Assembly (NCBI GenBank): GCA_938036835.1
Contig: CALHWB010000023.1
Coordinates: forward strand, 1-41,340
Length of the DNA: 41,340 nucleotides
Direction of reading: 5' to 3'
From: an uncultured Propionibacterium sp.
GTDB lineage: Bacteria; Actinomycetota; Actinomycetes; Propionibacteriales; Propionibacteriaceae
Shown: positions 30,692 through 39,798 of the stretch, in pieces
How the letters are laid out: the number at the start of each line of letters is the position of its first letter
Numbering within the stretch: the first letter of the stretch is position 1
Notes under the pieces: model-generated
What the model saw: only the letters and a program-made list of their open reading frames with translations
The model's database searches: none
What the model was told of the DNA's origin: nothing
Made by a program: the position numbers and the translations under genes

Positions 30692-31351
30692 ATGACCGAT
30701 CCGGCGCTGCCCAACTTCCAGCAACCACCCGGCGTATCCGCCCAGTCGAGGGTTTCGCATGCCGACCGATCCGAGACCATGGCCATCCTGGACGCCGCTT
30801 TTCGCGATGGCCGGCTAAGCCCTGGCGAATACAACCAGCGCAGCGCCCAGACCCGGCAGGCCACCTATCGCGCCGATCTGGAACCGCTGACCGCCGATCT
30901 GGTGGTGGTGCAGGACGCCCACCGGGCCGACGAATACTCCCCGGTGCCCGCGGTCGACAGCATACCGGCACCCGTGACATACCCGAACCAGATCCGCGCG
31001 CTGATGAGCAGCCAGACCCGGCGGGGTGTCTGGCGGGTGCCCGGCCAACTCGACGTGACCTGTCTGCTGTCGGCCATCAAGCTCGACATGCGCGAGGCGA
31101 TTTTCGAGACCACCAACGTGATCATCAATCTGAACTTGGTTATGGGCGAACTCAAACTCTGGGTGCCCCAGGGCGTCGAAGTGATCGACCAGAGCCAACC
31201 GGTGCTGTCCGAAACCAAGATGCTCGGCATGTCGCCAGCCAGCCCGGAGCGCCCCCGAATCCTGCTGCGCGGACGGCAGATCATGGCCACCACAGTGGTG
31301 CGGGGCGCCAAACGCCAGAGCATCGGCGATCGGATTCTCGGGAACCTCTGA
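30692..31351 (+). CDS. DUF1707 domain protein
   Basis: A 219-aa protein. The N-terminal domain (about residues 20-75) is DUF1707: VSHADRSETMAILDAAFRDG and RLSPGEYNQRSAQTRQATYR, then LEPLTADL. The C-terminal part (about 110-215) resembles the cell-wall-active/LiaF-like antibiotic-response domain with strand-rich LNLVMGELKLWVPQGVEVID. Such proteins are common in actinobacteria and are linked to envelope stress, but no biochemical role is settled. No membrane helix is evident between the domains. The frame is open 75 nt further upstream; I choose ATG 30692 from the -10 box spacing. Confidence 0.85.
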   Translation: MTDPALPNFQQPPGVSAQSRVSHADRSETMAILDAAFRDGRLSPGEYNQRSAQTRQATYRADLEPLTADLVVVQDAHRADEYSPVPAVDSIPAPVTYPNQIRALMSSQTRRGVWRVPGQLDVTCLLSAIKLDMREAIFETTNVIINLNLVMGELKLWVPQGVEVIDQSQPVLSETKMLGMSPASPERPRILLRGRQIMATTVVRGAKRQSIGDRILGNL

Positions 31352-31401
31352 GCGAGCACAGCCGAGACGTTCGGTTCCGCCCGGGCCGAGCATATCCCTA
31401 G

Positions 31402-31527
31402 TAGTGTCGGGGATTTCTAGAGTATTCTGTCGTTGTGCCCACACCAGCCGGGTGTGGCAACGATTTGACCCTTCGGATCGATAAGAATTGAGGCATGACC
31501 GGGCATCTCGCCCGATCGTACCCAGGA
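31402..31527 (+). promoter_or_regulatory. Promoter and leader of type VII-like cassette A
   Basis: TAGTGT (31402-31407) and TAGAGT (31418-31423) are two TANNNT candidates. A leader of about 110 nt follows with an inverted repeat CCACACC/GGTGTGG near 31440-31458. CAGGAG (31523-31528) lies 6 nt before GTG 31534. Confidence 0.4.
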
Positions 31528-31533
31528 GAAGTC

Positions 31534-32658
31534 GTGCAAGACCAGAAGAACTCCCTGCTCCACGATGCAGACCGGATTCCCACCAATGATTTCGGCGGGT
31601 TGCGCAGCGACTCGTCCGATGAGATTCTCGCGCCTCCGGTGGTGGAGGCCCCACTCAGCGCCCGGCATCGTAGCGGCAGGGGCGGCGCGCTAGGCCCCAC
31701 CGGCATGATGATGCCCCCGATGATGGCTGGTGGGATGGGCATGGGCGCGGGTGGCGGCGCCCACGCCGCCTCGGCCGCAACAAGCATGCGGGTCACCTCG
31801 GCGGGCGGAGTGCTGCCGCCCGGGGCAGGAATGACCGGTGGCGCCACCGCAAGCAGCGTTACGGCCGCGAATGCCGGGGTCAGCAGCGGCGGCTTCGGCG
31901 CCGGCACCGGCAGCTTTAGCGCATCCGGCATGGGTGGCTGGTCGCCCAGCAGCGCGCCGCTGCCGGCCAGCGGTCCCGCCGTTTCGACCGGAACCCACGC
32001 CGCGGACGGCGCCGATGCGGGCTCCAGCACCCCAGCCACCCTGCCGGATGCCCCGAAGACCCCCAACGACGCTCCCCATGCCGGGCAACCCGATCGGCCG
32101 GATGGTCATTTCACCTACGATCCAAACAGTTCCCGCTTCCGGTACGAGGCCTACCCCGAGAACCGCCGGCATGACCCGGGCGACACCACCGGCCCGTACG
32201 ACCCCTATGACTCGAACGACAGGTACCACATCGGCCAGTCGGGGCGGAACCGCTACCAGGGGTACCCAGGCAGCGACGATTCGAACGGTTACCCAGAACC
32301 CAGCGGCGGTGCCCGCCGCACCGGGGCGCTGCAAGCCAGCGGTGTCGACGCGGATGGCTTCGGGGTCCATCTTGCCCAACTGGACGAGGCAGCGGCCAAA
32401 TGGCATAGCCTGGCCGATCGGCTGACCCGGGTCTGCCAATGGCTGAACGCCGCGATCGCTCAGGCAGGCGATTTTGGCCTGGTGATCCACCCGCAACCCG
32501 ACTATGCGCAGGCGCATGCCACCGCGCAGGCCCAGGCCAAAGGCAGCGCCGCCGACTTCACCGACACTTCGGGACGGCTAATCCGCACATCTGGGTACTA
32601 CCGCGAAACCGAGGCCGCCAATACCAAGGCCTCCAGCAGGATCGGATCTCGCGGATGA
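31534..32658 (+). CDS. Gly/Pro-rich protein with EspC-like C-terminal domain
   Basis: A 374-aa protein. It has a short polar N-terminus, then a low-complexity region with GPTGMMMPPMMAGGMGMG and VTSAGGVLPPGAG, a Pro/Asp/Tyr-rich middle (YDPYDSNDRYH), and a helical C-terminal domain of about 100 residues (LAQLDEAAAKWHSLADRLTR to the end). This last domain resembles EspC-like type VII secretion proteins and contains YRETE, which fits the YxxxD/E secretion signal. It would be an exported substrate or a component of an ESX-like system. GTG 31534 is chosen for its CAGGAG. It ends in an ATGA overlap with the WXG gene. A paralogue begins at 40605. Confidence 0.7.
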   Translation: MQDQKNSLLHDADRIPTNDFGGLRSDSSDEILAPPVVEAPLSARHRSGRGGALGPTGMMMPPMMAGGMGMGAGGGAHAASAATSMRVTSAGGVLPPGAGMTGGATASSVTAANAGVSSGGFGAGTGSFSASGMGGWSPSSAPLPASGPAVSTGTHAADGADAGSSTPATLPDAPKTPNDAPHAGQPDRPDGHFTYDPNSSRFRYEAYPENRRHDPGDTTGPYDPYDSNDRYHIGQSGRNRYQGYPGSDDSNGYPEPSGGARRTGALQASGVDADGFGVHLAQLDEAAAKWHSLADRLTRVCQWLNAAIAQAGDFGLVIHPQPDYAQAHATAQAQAKGSAADFTDTSGRLIRTSGYYRETEAANTKASSRIGSRG

Positions 32659-33620
32659 ACAGTCAGCCAGTCATCGACCGTTTCCGGCATGACCATGACC
32701 CCGTAGGGAAATCGTCGATCGATGAGGATCTCATCGGCAATCTGTATACCGCGCAGCTGTTCGACCAGGCCTTCGACCTGCTTTATACGCATCTGGCCAC
32801 TGCGATCCGACTCGATGAGGAGGAACTCCAGAACGCAATGCGTGCCCTGCGCCGCAATCGCGAGCTGAACTCCTCCGGTATCGAGCAGTGGTGGGACAAG
32901 ATCAAGCACGACGCCAACGACGCCTGGAACGAACTGCTGCTCACCTACCGGACCGATTTCGCGCCCTCGGTGGAGATTCCGCAGGCCCTGCTACGCACCA
33001 AGGTGCCGATCTGGGACGAGACGCTGCACGAGTTGTCCGAGATCCAGGAGCTGATGGGCGAGTTGACGGTGGATCAGGCCTGGCAGGGCAATGGCGCGGC
33101 CAACTACCGCAGCGCCCTGCCGGCAAAGGAGTTCGGCGTCGCCCAGACCATCGCGCTGGCCGCCAACGCGCGCCTGGGTGTGGAGGCGGTGGCCTTGATC
33201 CAGGCCACTATCGACCAGGCCCTGTACGGTACGATCTTGAATCATTACTTCCGGATGTATGACCAGGTCAACCGGGCGGCCAGGACGCAGTGGAGCCGCA
33301 GCGGGCTGGGGCGTTCGCTCATCAGACGCAGCCGGTACTGCGGCCCGCAACAGCTCTTCTGCCGCACCGGCTACGTCACCGGGCGGTTCCAGGAGTTGAC
33401 CCAGTACATTCGCAAGCTGTGCGATCCGGCCACCTCGGACTGGGCTAAGACCTCCCAAGAGGTCTCCGCTAGGCTCGGCACCGCGACTTGGGAAACGCGA
33501 ACCGGTCGCGTATCGCACGTAGCCGGATACAGCTCCTCTGCTGAAATCAACCGGCACAACGCGGCTGACGGCGATTCCGCCGGGTTCGGGGCAAAGGGGC
33601 ATGACTGGCTGGTTGATTGA
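32655..33620 (+). CDS. WXG-motif protein, type VII secretion-like
   Basis: A 321-aa helical protein. Around residues 130-160 it has ELMGELTVDQAWQGNGAANY, a Trp-x-Gly turn between two helices as in the WXG100/ESAT-6 superfamily, but placed inside a longer chain that has about 125 residues before it and 165 after. A further Tyr-rich helix (TILNHYFRMYDQVNRAARTQ) follows. It probably pairs with the EspC-like protein encoded just upstream (ATGA overlap). ATG 32655 is clear from that overlap. The end overlaps the YbaB-like gene by 20 nt. No catalytic toxin domain is recognisable at the C-terminus. Confidence 0.65.
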   Translation: MNSQPVIDRFRHDHDPVGKSSIDEDLIGNLYTAQLFDQAFDLLYTHLATAIRLDEEELQNAMRALRRNRELNSSGIEQWWDKIKHDANDAWNELLLTYRTDFAPSVEIPQALLRTKVPIWDETLHELSEIQELMGELTVDQAWQGNGAANYRSALPAKEFGVAQTIALAANARLGVEAVALIQATIDQALYGTILNHYFRMYDQVNRAARTQWSRSGLGRSLIRRSRYCGPQQLFCRTGYVTGRFQELTQYIRKLCDPATSDWAKTSQEVSARLGTATWETRTGRVSHVAGYSSSAEINRHNAADGDSAGFGAKGHDWLVD

Positions 33621-34398
33621 CGAGGACGATACCGAATATCCCAGCGCGGGTACTCAAGGATTCCGTTATGACCACACGCGGTCCAGGCGGCTGGACGAGT
33701 CCGTCAACGACGAGTCCGGCGATGATGCGCCGGACTCGCAGTTCGAGTCGTCGCCGGAGGATGCTACGGGTTGGGCCCCGGACTTCGATGACCCCGATTG
33801 GACGCCGGAATCGGGGTTCGCGGATCCTACCGATGCGGTCCGTATCTGGGGTGACGAGGACGGCAACCTGACGCGGTTCCGGTTGGCCATCGGCTGGCAG
33901 AACAAGCTGCGGGTGGAGGAGCTAGGGCAGGTGCTGAGCGAATGCTTCGAGACGATGGACGCCTACTTCCACCCGGATACCGAGATTCCCGCCCCACCCG
34001 AACCCGAGCCCGATCCTGCCGGGACGGCGATGAGCTGGGCATATCTGCGATCCATTCGCGATCGCCAGGCCGAGCTGATGACCAGGGCGAACACGATGGG
34101 CCCCGACCGGCCGTCCGGCTGGTCGGGGGTCCAAGCGGTCGGGGACGATTGGGACGATTCGGTGGCTGTCCGATTGAATGTGCTGGGCTACCCGATAGCC
34201 GTGGCCTTCGTCCCGGGCTGGCTGCGGGAGGCGTCCAACCACGACATCACCAGCGGGGTCATGGGCGCCTATCGCAAGGCTCGCAGCCGCTTCATCCCTC
34301 CCGATCCGGTCTGGAGCGAACACATGCTGGCCGGTATCGAGGCGCGACGCCTAACCCTAGGCGTTCATCGGGCCATGCGGGGCGGGTTGCAGTCGTGA
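33601..34398 (+). CDS. YbaB-like protein of cassette A
   Basis: A 265-aa acidic protein. The first 75 residues are a flexible Asp/Glu/Ser-rich region. Then come DPTDAVRIWGDEDGNLTRFR and a helical part, and near the C-terminus AVRLNVLGYPIAVAFVPGWL with ITSGVMGAYRKARSRF, which follows the YbaB/EbfC pattern (strands, then a closing helix with AY.KA). YbaB-like proteins occur beside ESX genes, where they seem to replace or assist EspG-type chaperones; that role is inferred. ATG 33601 overlaps the WXG gene and is supported by the similar start of its paralogue (MTGW against MSLW). It converges with galE. Confidence 0.7.
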   Translation: MTGWLIDEDDTEYPSAGTQGFRYDHTRSRRLDESVNDESGDDAPDSQFESSPEDATGWAPDFDDPDWTPESGFADPTDAVRIWGDEDGNLTRFRLAIGWQNKLRVEELGQVLSECFETMDAYFHPDTEIPAPPEPEPDPAGTAMSWAYLRSIRDRQAELMTRANTMGPDRPSGWSGVQAVGDDWDDSVAVRLNVLGYPIAVAFVPGWLREASNHDITSGVMGAYRKARSRFIPPDPVWSEHMLAGIEARRLTLGVHRAMRGGLQS

Positions 34399-34451
34399 AT
34401 CAGCCTCCTGCAGGTCCGGGGCCCGGGTGGCGCCGGCCGGATTCACCGGAT

Positions 34452-35417
34452 TCAGGGGTGCGCCTGCCGCGCATGCCAGGCCGAGGCGACCATGTCGGTC
34501 AGGCTATGCCGCATCCGCCAATCGAGGTCTCGGGCGGCCGCGTCCCCGTCGGCCACGATACGGGCGGGATCGCCGGGTCGCCGAGCAGCGATCTCCGGGG
34601 TGAATTCGATGCCGGTGACCTCACGAATGGCGGTCATAATCTCGGCCACGCTCGACCCGGTGCCGCTGCCCAGATTGTAGGCCGGCAGCAGCCGGCGTCC
34701 CGCGGTCATGGCCTGCGCCGCCGCCACATGCGAAATCGCCAGGTCGGCCACATGCACATAGTCGCGCACACAGGTACCGTCGGGCGTCGGATAGTCATCG
34801 CCGAAGATCCTGGGGGTACGACCGGCCAGCAGCGCGTCGAAGACGATCGGGAACAGATTGTGCGGGCTGGTGTCGTAGAGCTCATCCGTCCCGGAACCCA
34901 CCACATTGAAGTAGCGCAGGTTGGTATAGCGCCATTCGGGATCGACCGGCACCATGTCGGCTGCCAGCCATTCGCCGATCAGTTTCGACTGGCCATAGGG
35001 CGATTCGGGGCTGGTCCGGGTCTGCTCTGTGACCAGGTCGGTGTCGGGGGTACCGTACACCGAGGCCGAACTGGAAAAGACGTAGTGGTGGACGCCTTCG
35101 GTCTGCATGGCGCGTAGCAGCGAGACCGTGCCGGCGACGTTTTGGTCGTAGGTGTGCAACGGTTCCCGGACGCTCACCCCGGCATATTTGAATCCGGCGA
35201 CGTGCACCACGCCGGTGCAGGCGTGCTCGCGCAGCGTCCGGGCGACCAGACCGGTGTCCAGGATGGATCCGCTCACGTTGGCGACCCCAGCCGGCACGAA
35301 TCCGGCGTGCCCACTGGACAGGTCATCCAGCACGATCGGTTCGATGCCGGCTGCCAGAAAGGCCCGCACGATGTGCGCTCCGATATATCCGGCACCGCCG
35401 GTGACCAGCCAACTCAT
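34452..35417 (-). CDS. galE: UDP-glucose 4-epimerase
   Basis: A 321-aa extended short-chain dehydrogenase. The NAD-binding loop GGAGYIG (7-13), the catalytic Ser region SSSASVYG (about 116-122) and YGQSK (Tyr141, Lys145) are in place, and LGSGTGSSVAEIM and RPGDPARIVAD near the end are typical of GalE. It interconverts UDP-glucose and UDP-galactose for cell-wall and exopolysaccharide sugars. ATG 35417 has AGAGGA about 10 nt upstream. It is divergent from ppgK. With the UDP-glucose dehydrogenase nearby, this part of the chromosome supplies nucleotide sugars. Confidence 0.95.
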   Translation of the reverse strand: MSWLVTGGAGYIGAHIVRAFLAAGIEPIVLDDLSSGHAGFVPAGVANVSGSILDTGLVARTLREHACTGVVHVAGFKYAGVSVREPLHTYDQNVAGTVSLLRAMQTEGVHHYVFSSSASVYGTPDTDLVTEQTRTSPESPYGQSKLIGEWLAADMVPVDPEWRYTNLRYFNVVGSGTDELYDTSPHNLFPIVFDALLAGRTPRIFGDDYPTPDGTCVRDYVHVADLAISHVAAAQAMTAGRRLLPAYNLGSGTGSSVAEIMTAIREVTGIEFTPEIAARRPGDPARIVADGDAAARDLDWRMRHSLTDMVASAWHARQAHP

Positions 35418-35563
35418 GGGTTCTGGGTCCTCTCTTGCGATTCAGGTTTGGCCAGCAGCCTAGTGGGGACGCCCGGTACGTCACCAGCAGCACTCGCGGC
35501 GCCCATTCGCCGACCGGACCACCGGTTGTGCCAGACCATGGCAAGGTATCCAGCCCCGATCGC

Positions 35564-35569
35564 TACTAT
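35564..35569 (+). promoter_or_regulatory. -10 box TACTAT, leaderless start of ppgK
   Basis: TACTAT ends 6 nt before ATG 35576, with no Shine-Dalgarno sequence between. Confidence 0.6.
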
Positions 35570-35575
35570 GGCATC

Positions 35576-36370
35576 ATGAACGCGATTGTTCCAGTGTTGG
35601 GCATCGACATCGGCGGATCGGGTATCAAGGGAGCACCGGTCGATCTGGCCACCGGCAAGCCGATCTCCGAGCGGCTACGCATCCCAACCCCCAAAAAGTC
35701 CACCCCGCAGGCCTGCGCCGAGGTGGTAGCCAAGATTGTCGCCCACTTTGCCTCGGCCATCGGGGACGGGCCGGTCGGTGTCGCGGTACCGGCGCCGGTG
35801 GTGCACGGGGTGGTACCGATGATGGCCAACCTGGATTCCAGCTGGGTGGACACCAATGCCGACGAATTGTTCACCAAGGAACTGGGCCGCCCGGTCACGC
35901 TGGTGAACGATGCCGATGCCGCCGGCCTGGCCGAGGTCTTGTTCGGCGCCGCGAAGGGCAATCTGGGGGTGGTCATTGTGACCACCCTGGGCACCGGGAT
36001 CGGTAGCGCGGTGGTCCACAACGGCCGCCTGCTGCCGAACACCGAACTGGGTCACCTGGAAATCGACGGCCGCGACGCCGAAACCCGCGCCTCGGCCAGA
36101 GCGAAGTCACGTGAGAAACTGAGCTACAAACGCTGGACGACGCGTCTCCAGGCCTACTATGCGGCCCTGGAGCGGTTGTTCTGGCCAGACCTGTTCGTGG
36201 TGGGCGGCGGGGTGTCCAAGTGCCACGATAAGTTCCTTCCGCTACTCAAGCTGCGCACCCCGATCGTCCCGGCCAAGCTGCTGAACCAGGCGGGGATCGT
36301 CGGCGCCGCCGCGGTGGCCGCCCGCTCGGGTGGGACCGCCAGCGCGATGGCCAGCCAGCTGGACGCCTAG
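35576..36370 (+). CDS. ppgK: Polyphosphate glucokinase
   Basis: A 264-aa ROK-family kinase that phosphorylates glucose using polyphosphate or ATP, characteristic of actinobacteria. The phosphate-1 motif LGIDIGGSGIKGAPVD (Asp11) opens the protein; VNDADAAGLAE carries the catalytic Asp, and TTLGTGIGSAVV is the phosphate-2 motif. SYKRWTTRLQAYY and LFWPDLFVVGGGVSK are typical of PpgK rather than of ATP-only glucokinases. The start is ATG 35576, with a leaderless -10 box; the frame is open far upstream but that part looks non-coding. It feeds glucose 6-phosphate to glycolysis and nucleotide-sugar synthesis. Confidence 0.95.
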   Translation: MNAIVPVLGIDIGGSGIKGAPVDLATGKPISERLRIPTPKKSTPQACAEVVAKIVAHFASAIGDGPVGVAVPAPVVHGVVPMMANLDSSWVDTNADELFTKELGRPVTLVNDADAAGLAEVLFGAAKGNLGVVIVTTLGTGIGSAVVHNGRLLPNTELGHLEIDGRDAETRASARAKSREKLSYKRWTTRLQAYYAALERLFWPDLFVVGGGVSKCHDKFLPLLKLRTPIVPAKLLNQAGIVGAAAVAARSGGTASAMASQLDA

Positions 36371-36478
36371 CCCGGCCCGGTCAGACCGCCGGGGCTTCGT
36401 CCAAGAACCGATGCCCCGGCGCAAACCGGCCGGTCCGCCCGGCCCCGGTACCGGTCAGGCGCATGGGCGGCTGCCCGC

Positions 36479-36501
36479 GCGGGCCGCGTTTCCCGGCCCG
36501 C
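36479..36501. terminator. Hairpin between ppgK and argS
   Basis: GCGGGCCG (36479-36486) pairs with CGGCCCGC (36494-36501) around 7 nt, between convergent genes. It may terminate both strands. Confidence 0.5.
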
Positions 36502-36563
36502 ATCGGCGGGCGTCTCGATGAGCGGAGATCGCATGGCTTATGAGCCGCCGCTTGGACCGGAGT

Positions 36564-38198
36564 TCACATCCGATCGGGCGCCTCGATACCCAGCAGTTCC
36601 AGACCCTTGGCCAGCACCAGCCGAGTGGCTGCCACCAGGGCCAGGCGGGAGGCACGCACCGCACCCGCGCTCTGCAACACCTTGCATTTCTCGTAGAAGG
36701 TGGAGAATGCGGTGGCCAATTCGAAAAGATAGATGCACAGCTTGTGGGGAGTCAACTCGTCGGCCACCAACTGCACCGTTTCGCCGAACCTGGTCAGGCA
36801 GAGCGCCAACTGTTGTTCGGCCGGGTCGTCGAGTTCGGTCACCCGGCTCCACGCCAGCCCCCGGGCCGTGGCCTCTCCCAGGATGCCTGCGCAGCGGCTG
36901 TGGGCATACTGCAGATAGGGCCCGGTATCGCCCTGGGTCTTGGCCATCCGCTCGGCATCGAAGACATAGTCCTTTTGTAGGCTGTTCGACAGATCGGCGT
37001 ACTTGATCGCCGCGATGGCTATCTGCGGTGCGGCGTGTTCCTCGGCGGCATCCAGCAACGAATCCAGACTGACGGCGCCGCCATCGCGAGTACGGATCGG
37101 AGTGCCGTTGACCCCCAGCACCATGCCGAACCCGACATGCTCGGCTTGTACCGTGTCCGGCAGATAGCCGGCCAGCCGGGCCACCGCGAACGCCAGATGG
37201 AAATGCCGGGCCTGCCTGGCGTCGGTCACGTAGATGATTCGGTCGACGTGCAGTTGCTCGACCCGGTATTTGATCGCGGCCACGTCGGTGGAGTCGTAAC
37301 CGAATCCGCCGGCGGAATTGCGGATGATCGCGGGTGCGTCGAAACCATCGGCGAAAACCACCAGGGCGCCCCGATCGGATCTGGCGATCCCCCGAGCCGC
37401 TAGGTCCTCGGCGATCCCGGGTAGGGCGGCGTTATAGCTCGATTCCCCATCCACGTCGGCATCGGTCAGTAGCACGTTCAGGCGAGCGTAGGTGCGGTTG
37501 AACCCGGCCAACGAGATCTCGATCAGCCGACGCCAGTCGGCCAGGGTTTGAGCATCGCCGGACTGTAGGGCGACCACCCGTTTGCGCGCCCGTTCGGCAA
37601 ACTGCGGGTCTCGCTCAAGACGCTGGTTGGCCCGCCGATAAAGGGCTTCGGCACCCGCCAGATCGAGGCTGGCCAGATCCAGTCCCTCGTCGGCCACCTG
37701 CTCTATCAGCATGCCGAACTGGCGCCCCCAGTCACCGATGTGGTTCTGGGCGATCACCCGATGCCCCAACGCGGTCAATACCCGGTTAAAGCAGTCGCCG
37801 ATGATGGTCGAACGCAGGTGACCGACGTGCATCTGCTTAGCCACATTGGGCGAGGAATAGTCGATGACCACCACCTGGGGATCCGTCGCCGGTACGATGC
37901 CCGACCGCGGATCGGCAAGTTGGTCGTTCACGGTGGCGGCCAGCACGTCGGTGCGCAGCCTGAGGTTGATGAATCCCGGGCCGGCGATCTCCGGCGGCTC
38001 GCACAGATCGGCTACCTGTAGCCGGTCGACGATCCGCTGGGCGATCTGCCGCGGCTGGCCGCCGGACTGTTTGGCCAACCGCAAGGCCACATTCGATTGG
38101 AAGTGCCCGAACTGGGGTTTGGTGGCCGACCGTAGTTCGGGATCGATTCCCGCGACGGCTTGGATGCGCTGGGCCAACTGAACGGGCAATGAAGACAT
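36564..38198 (-). CDS. argS: Arginyl-tRNA synthetase
   Basis: A 544-aa class I aminoacyl-tRNA synthetase. Features are the N-terminal additional domain with KPQFGHFQSNVALRLAK, the HIGH-type segment SPNVAKQMHVGHLRSTIIGD, QNHIGDWGRQFGMLI, and near the end ERMAKTQGDTGPYLQYAHSR. The KMSK position reads GTPIRTRDGGAVSLDSLLD, the form without Lys seen in many ArgS. The frame extends 37 codons upstream; I prefer ATG 38198 because CAGAAT lies 7 nt before it and known ArgS proteins start close to this point. It is preceded on the same strand by the UDP-glucose dehydrogenase gene, with a hairpin between. Confidence 0.95.
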   Translation of the reverse strand: MSSLPVQLAQRIQAVAGIDPELRSATKPQFGHFQSNVALRLAKQSGGQPRQIAQRIVDRLQVADLCEPPEIAGPGFINLRLRTDVLAATVNDQLADPRSGIVPATDPQVVVIDYSSPNVAKQMHVGHLRSTIIGDCFNRVLTALGHRVIAQNHIGDWGRQFGMLIEQVADEGLDLASLDLAGAEALYRRANQRLERDPQFAERARKRVVALQSGDAQTLADWRRLIEISLAGFNRTYARLNVLLTDADVDGESSYNAALPGIAEDLAARGIARSDRGALVVFADGFDAPAIIRNSAGGFGYDSTDVAAIKYRVEQLHVDRIIYVTDARQARHFHLAFAVARLAGYLPDTVQAEHVGFGMVLGVNGTPIRTRDGGAVSLDSLLDAAEEHAAPQIAIAAIKYADLSNSLQKDYVFDAERMAKTQGDTGPYLQYAHSRCAGILGEATARGLAWSRVTELDDPAEQQLALCLTRFGETVQLVADELTPHKLCIYLFELATAFSTFYEKCKVLQSAGAVRASRLALVAATRLVLAKGLELLGIEAPDRM

Positions 38199-38269
38199 GC
38201 CGATCATTCTGGCATGTTTCAACAAGCAACCACGACGCAGCCTGGCGCCACACCGATCGGTTGTGGCCT

Positions 38270-38288
38270 CCGCCGGCCGGGCCGGCGG
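38270..38288 (-). terminator. Hairpin after UDP-glucose dehydrogenase
   Basis: CCGCCGGC (38270-38277) pairs with GCCGGCGG (38281-38288) with a 3-nt loop, 17 nt beyond the dehydrogenase stop, before the argS promoter. Confidence 0.5.
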
Positions 38289-38305
38289 CAGACCGGCCAG
38301 GGGAA

Positions 38306-39658
38306 TCACCAGACCGGATGGTTCACCGGGATGCCATGGCGTCCGATGCCCCGGTAGGTCCAGCCCGCCTGGATCCAGCGTTCGGGATCCAGTGCATTGC
38401 GCCCATCGATGATGTTTGCGGTACGCACCAGGCCACGCAGTCCGACCGGGTCAAGCTCCACGTACTCGCGCCATTCGGTCAGCAACAGCACCAGATCGGC
38501 ATCGGTCACGGCCTCGGTCACGGTGTCCGCCACCTGCAGGTTGGGGCGTTTCGCGCGCAGCGCACCCGCCGCGGCCGGGTCGGCGATGACCAGCCGGGCG
38601 CCTCGAGCCCAGATCTGCTGGGCGATCTCCAGGGCAGGCGAATCGCGCAGGTCGTCGCTGTTCGGTTTGAAGGCTGCCCCGAGCACCGCCACCTTGCGCC
38701 CCACAAAGCTATCGCCCAGCATCCGGGCGGCCAGCGCCACTGCCTTGTCCCGCTGGCGCCGGTTGATGGCGTCCACCTCGCGCAATAAGGTGCGGGCTTC
38801 GTCCACCCCCAGCTCGCCGGCGCGAGCCATGGCCGCCCGGATGTCCTTCGGCAGGCAACCGCCGCCGAAGCCCACGCCGGCGTGCAGGAACCTGCGTCCG
38901 ATGCGTTCGTCGTGGCCGATGGCCTCGGCGAGCTGGGTGATGTCGGCGCCGGTGGCATCGCACAACCCGGCCATCGCATTGATGAAACTGATCTTGGTGG
39001 CCAGGAAGCTGTTGGCAGCCACCTTTACCAGTTCGGCGGTGGGGTGATTGGTCAGCAGCCGAGGTATCCCGGCCGCCAGCAGCCCGGCATAGCATTCGTC
39101 CAGGATTCGCTGCCCGATCCCGGCCCGGGCCCGGTCGGCGGGCAGCCCATAGACGATCCGGTCGGGTGCCAGCGTGTCGGCCACCGCGAAACCCTCCCGC
39201 AGGAACTCGGGATTCCACACCACGATGAACTGCCGGCCGGCGGCATCACAGGTCCGCTGGATGCGTTCCGCCGTGCCCACCGGCACCGTCGATTTGCCTG
39301 CGACGACCACTGGATGGCTGGTGGTATCGGCGTGGGCGATCAGGGTATCCACCGCCGCTTGCAGGAAGCCGAGATCGGCGCCATGCTGGCCGGCAAGCTG
39401 TGGCGTCCCGACGGCGATGAAGTGGATCTCGGCCTGCCGGCCGGCTCCGGGATCGGTGGTGAACCGCAGCCGGCCGGCCGCCAGCTGCGCGGTGAGCAGT
39501 TCGCCGAACCCCGGTTCGTAGAAGGGTGGATCGCCCGCGTTCAGCGCCGCCACCTTGGCCGGGTCCACGTCCAGCCCGATCACGCCATGCCCCAGGCTGG
39601 CCATGCAGGCTGCATGTACCGCACCCAGGTAGCCGCAGCCTATTACCGATATATCCAC
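38306..39658 (-). CDS. UDP-glucose 6-dehydrogenase
   Basis: A 450-aa enzyme of the UDP-glucose/GDP-mannose dehydrogenase family, oxidising UDP-glucose to UDP-glucuronate with two NAD. The Rossmann loop IGCGYLGAVHA starts at residue 6, STVPVGT (123-129) is conserved, and catalytic Cys268 stands in GVGFGGGCLPKD. The C-terminal domain has GAAFKPNSDDLRDSPALEI. The start is GTG 39658: the minus-strand box TACCCT (39665-39670) lies 6 nt upstream. An ATG much further upstream would add 40 unrelated residues. UDP rather than GDP sugar is the likelier substrate, given galE nearby. Confidence 0.92.
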   Translation of the reverse strand: MDISVIGCGYLGAVHAACMASLGHGVIGLDVDPAKVAALNAGDPPFYEPGFGELLTAQLAAGRLRFTTDPGAGRQAEIHFIAVGTPQLAGQHGADLGFLQAAVDTLIAHADTTSHPVVVAGKSTVPVGTAERIQRTCDAAGRQFIVVWNPEFLREGFAVADTLAPDRIVYGLPADRARAGIGQRILDECYAGLLAAGIPRLLTNHPTAELVKVAANSFLATKISFINAMAGLCDATGADITQLAEAIGHDERIGRRFLHAGVGFGGGCLPKDIRAAMARAGELGVDEARTLLREVDAINRRQRDKAVALAARMLGDSFVGRKVAVLGAAFKPNSDDLRDSPALEIAQQIWARGARLVIADPAAAGALRAKRPNLQVADTVTEAVTDADLVLLLTEWREYVELDPVGLRGLVRTANIIDGRNALDPERWIQAGWTYRGIGRHGIPVNHPVW

Positions 39659-39664
39659 AGGCTC

Positions 39665-39670
39665 AGGGTA
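39665..39670 (-). promoter_or_regulatory. -10 box TACCCT, leaderless start
   Basis: On the minus strand TACCCT is followed after 6 nt by GTG 39658. No Shine-Dalgarno sequence is present. Confidence 0.5.
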
Positions 39671-39798
39671 GCGGGGCCATCCCGGACCGCCGTTCTCATT
39701 GGCCGGTTTGCCGGCAGATCCGCCGCTGGCCATCCGGGCGGCCCATTCGGAAGGCACAATGAGTGCTAACCCAGGCACGGCAGTAACCGGAGGTGAAC

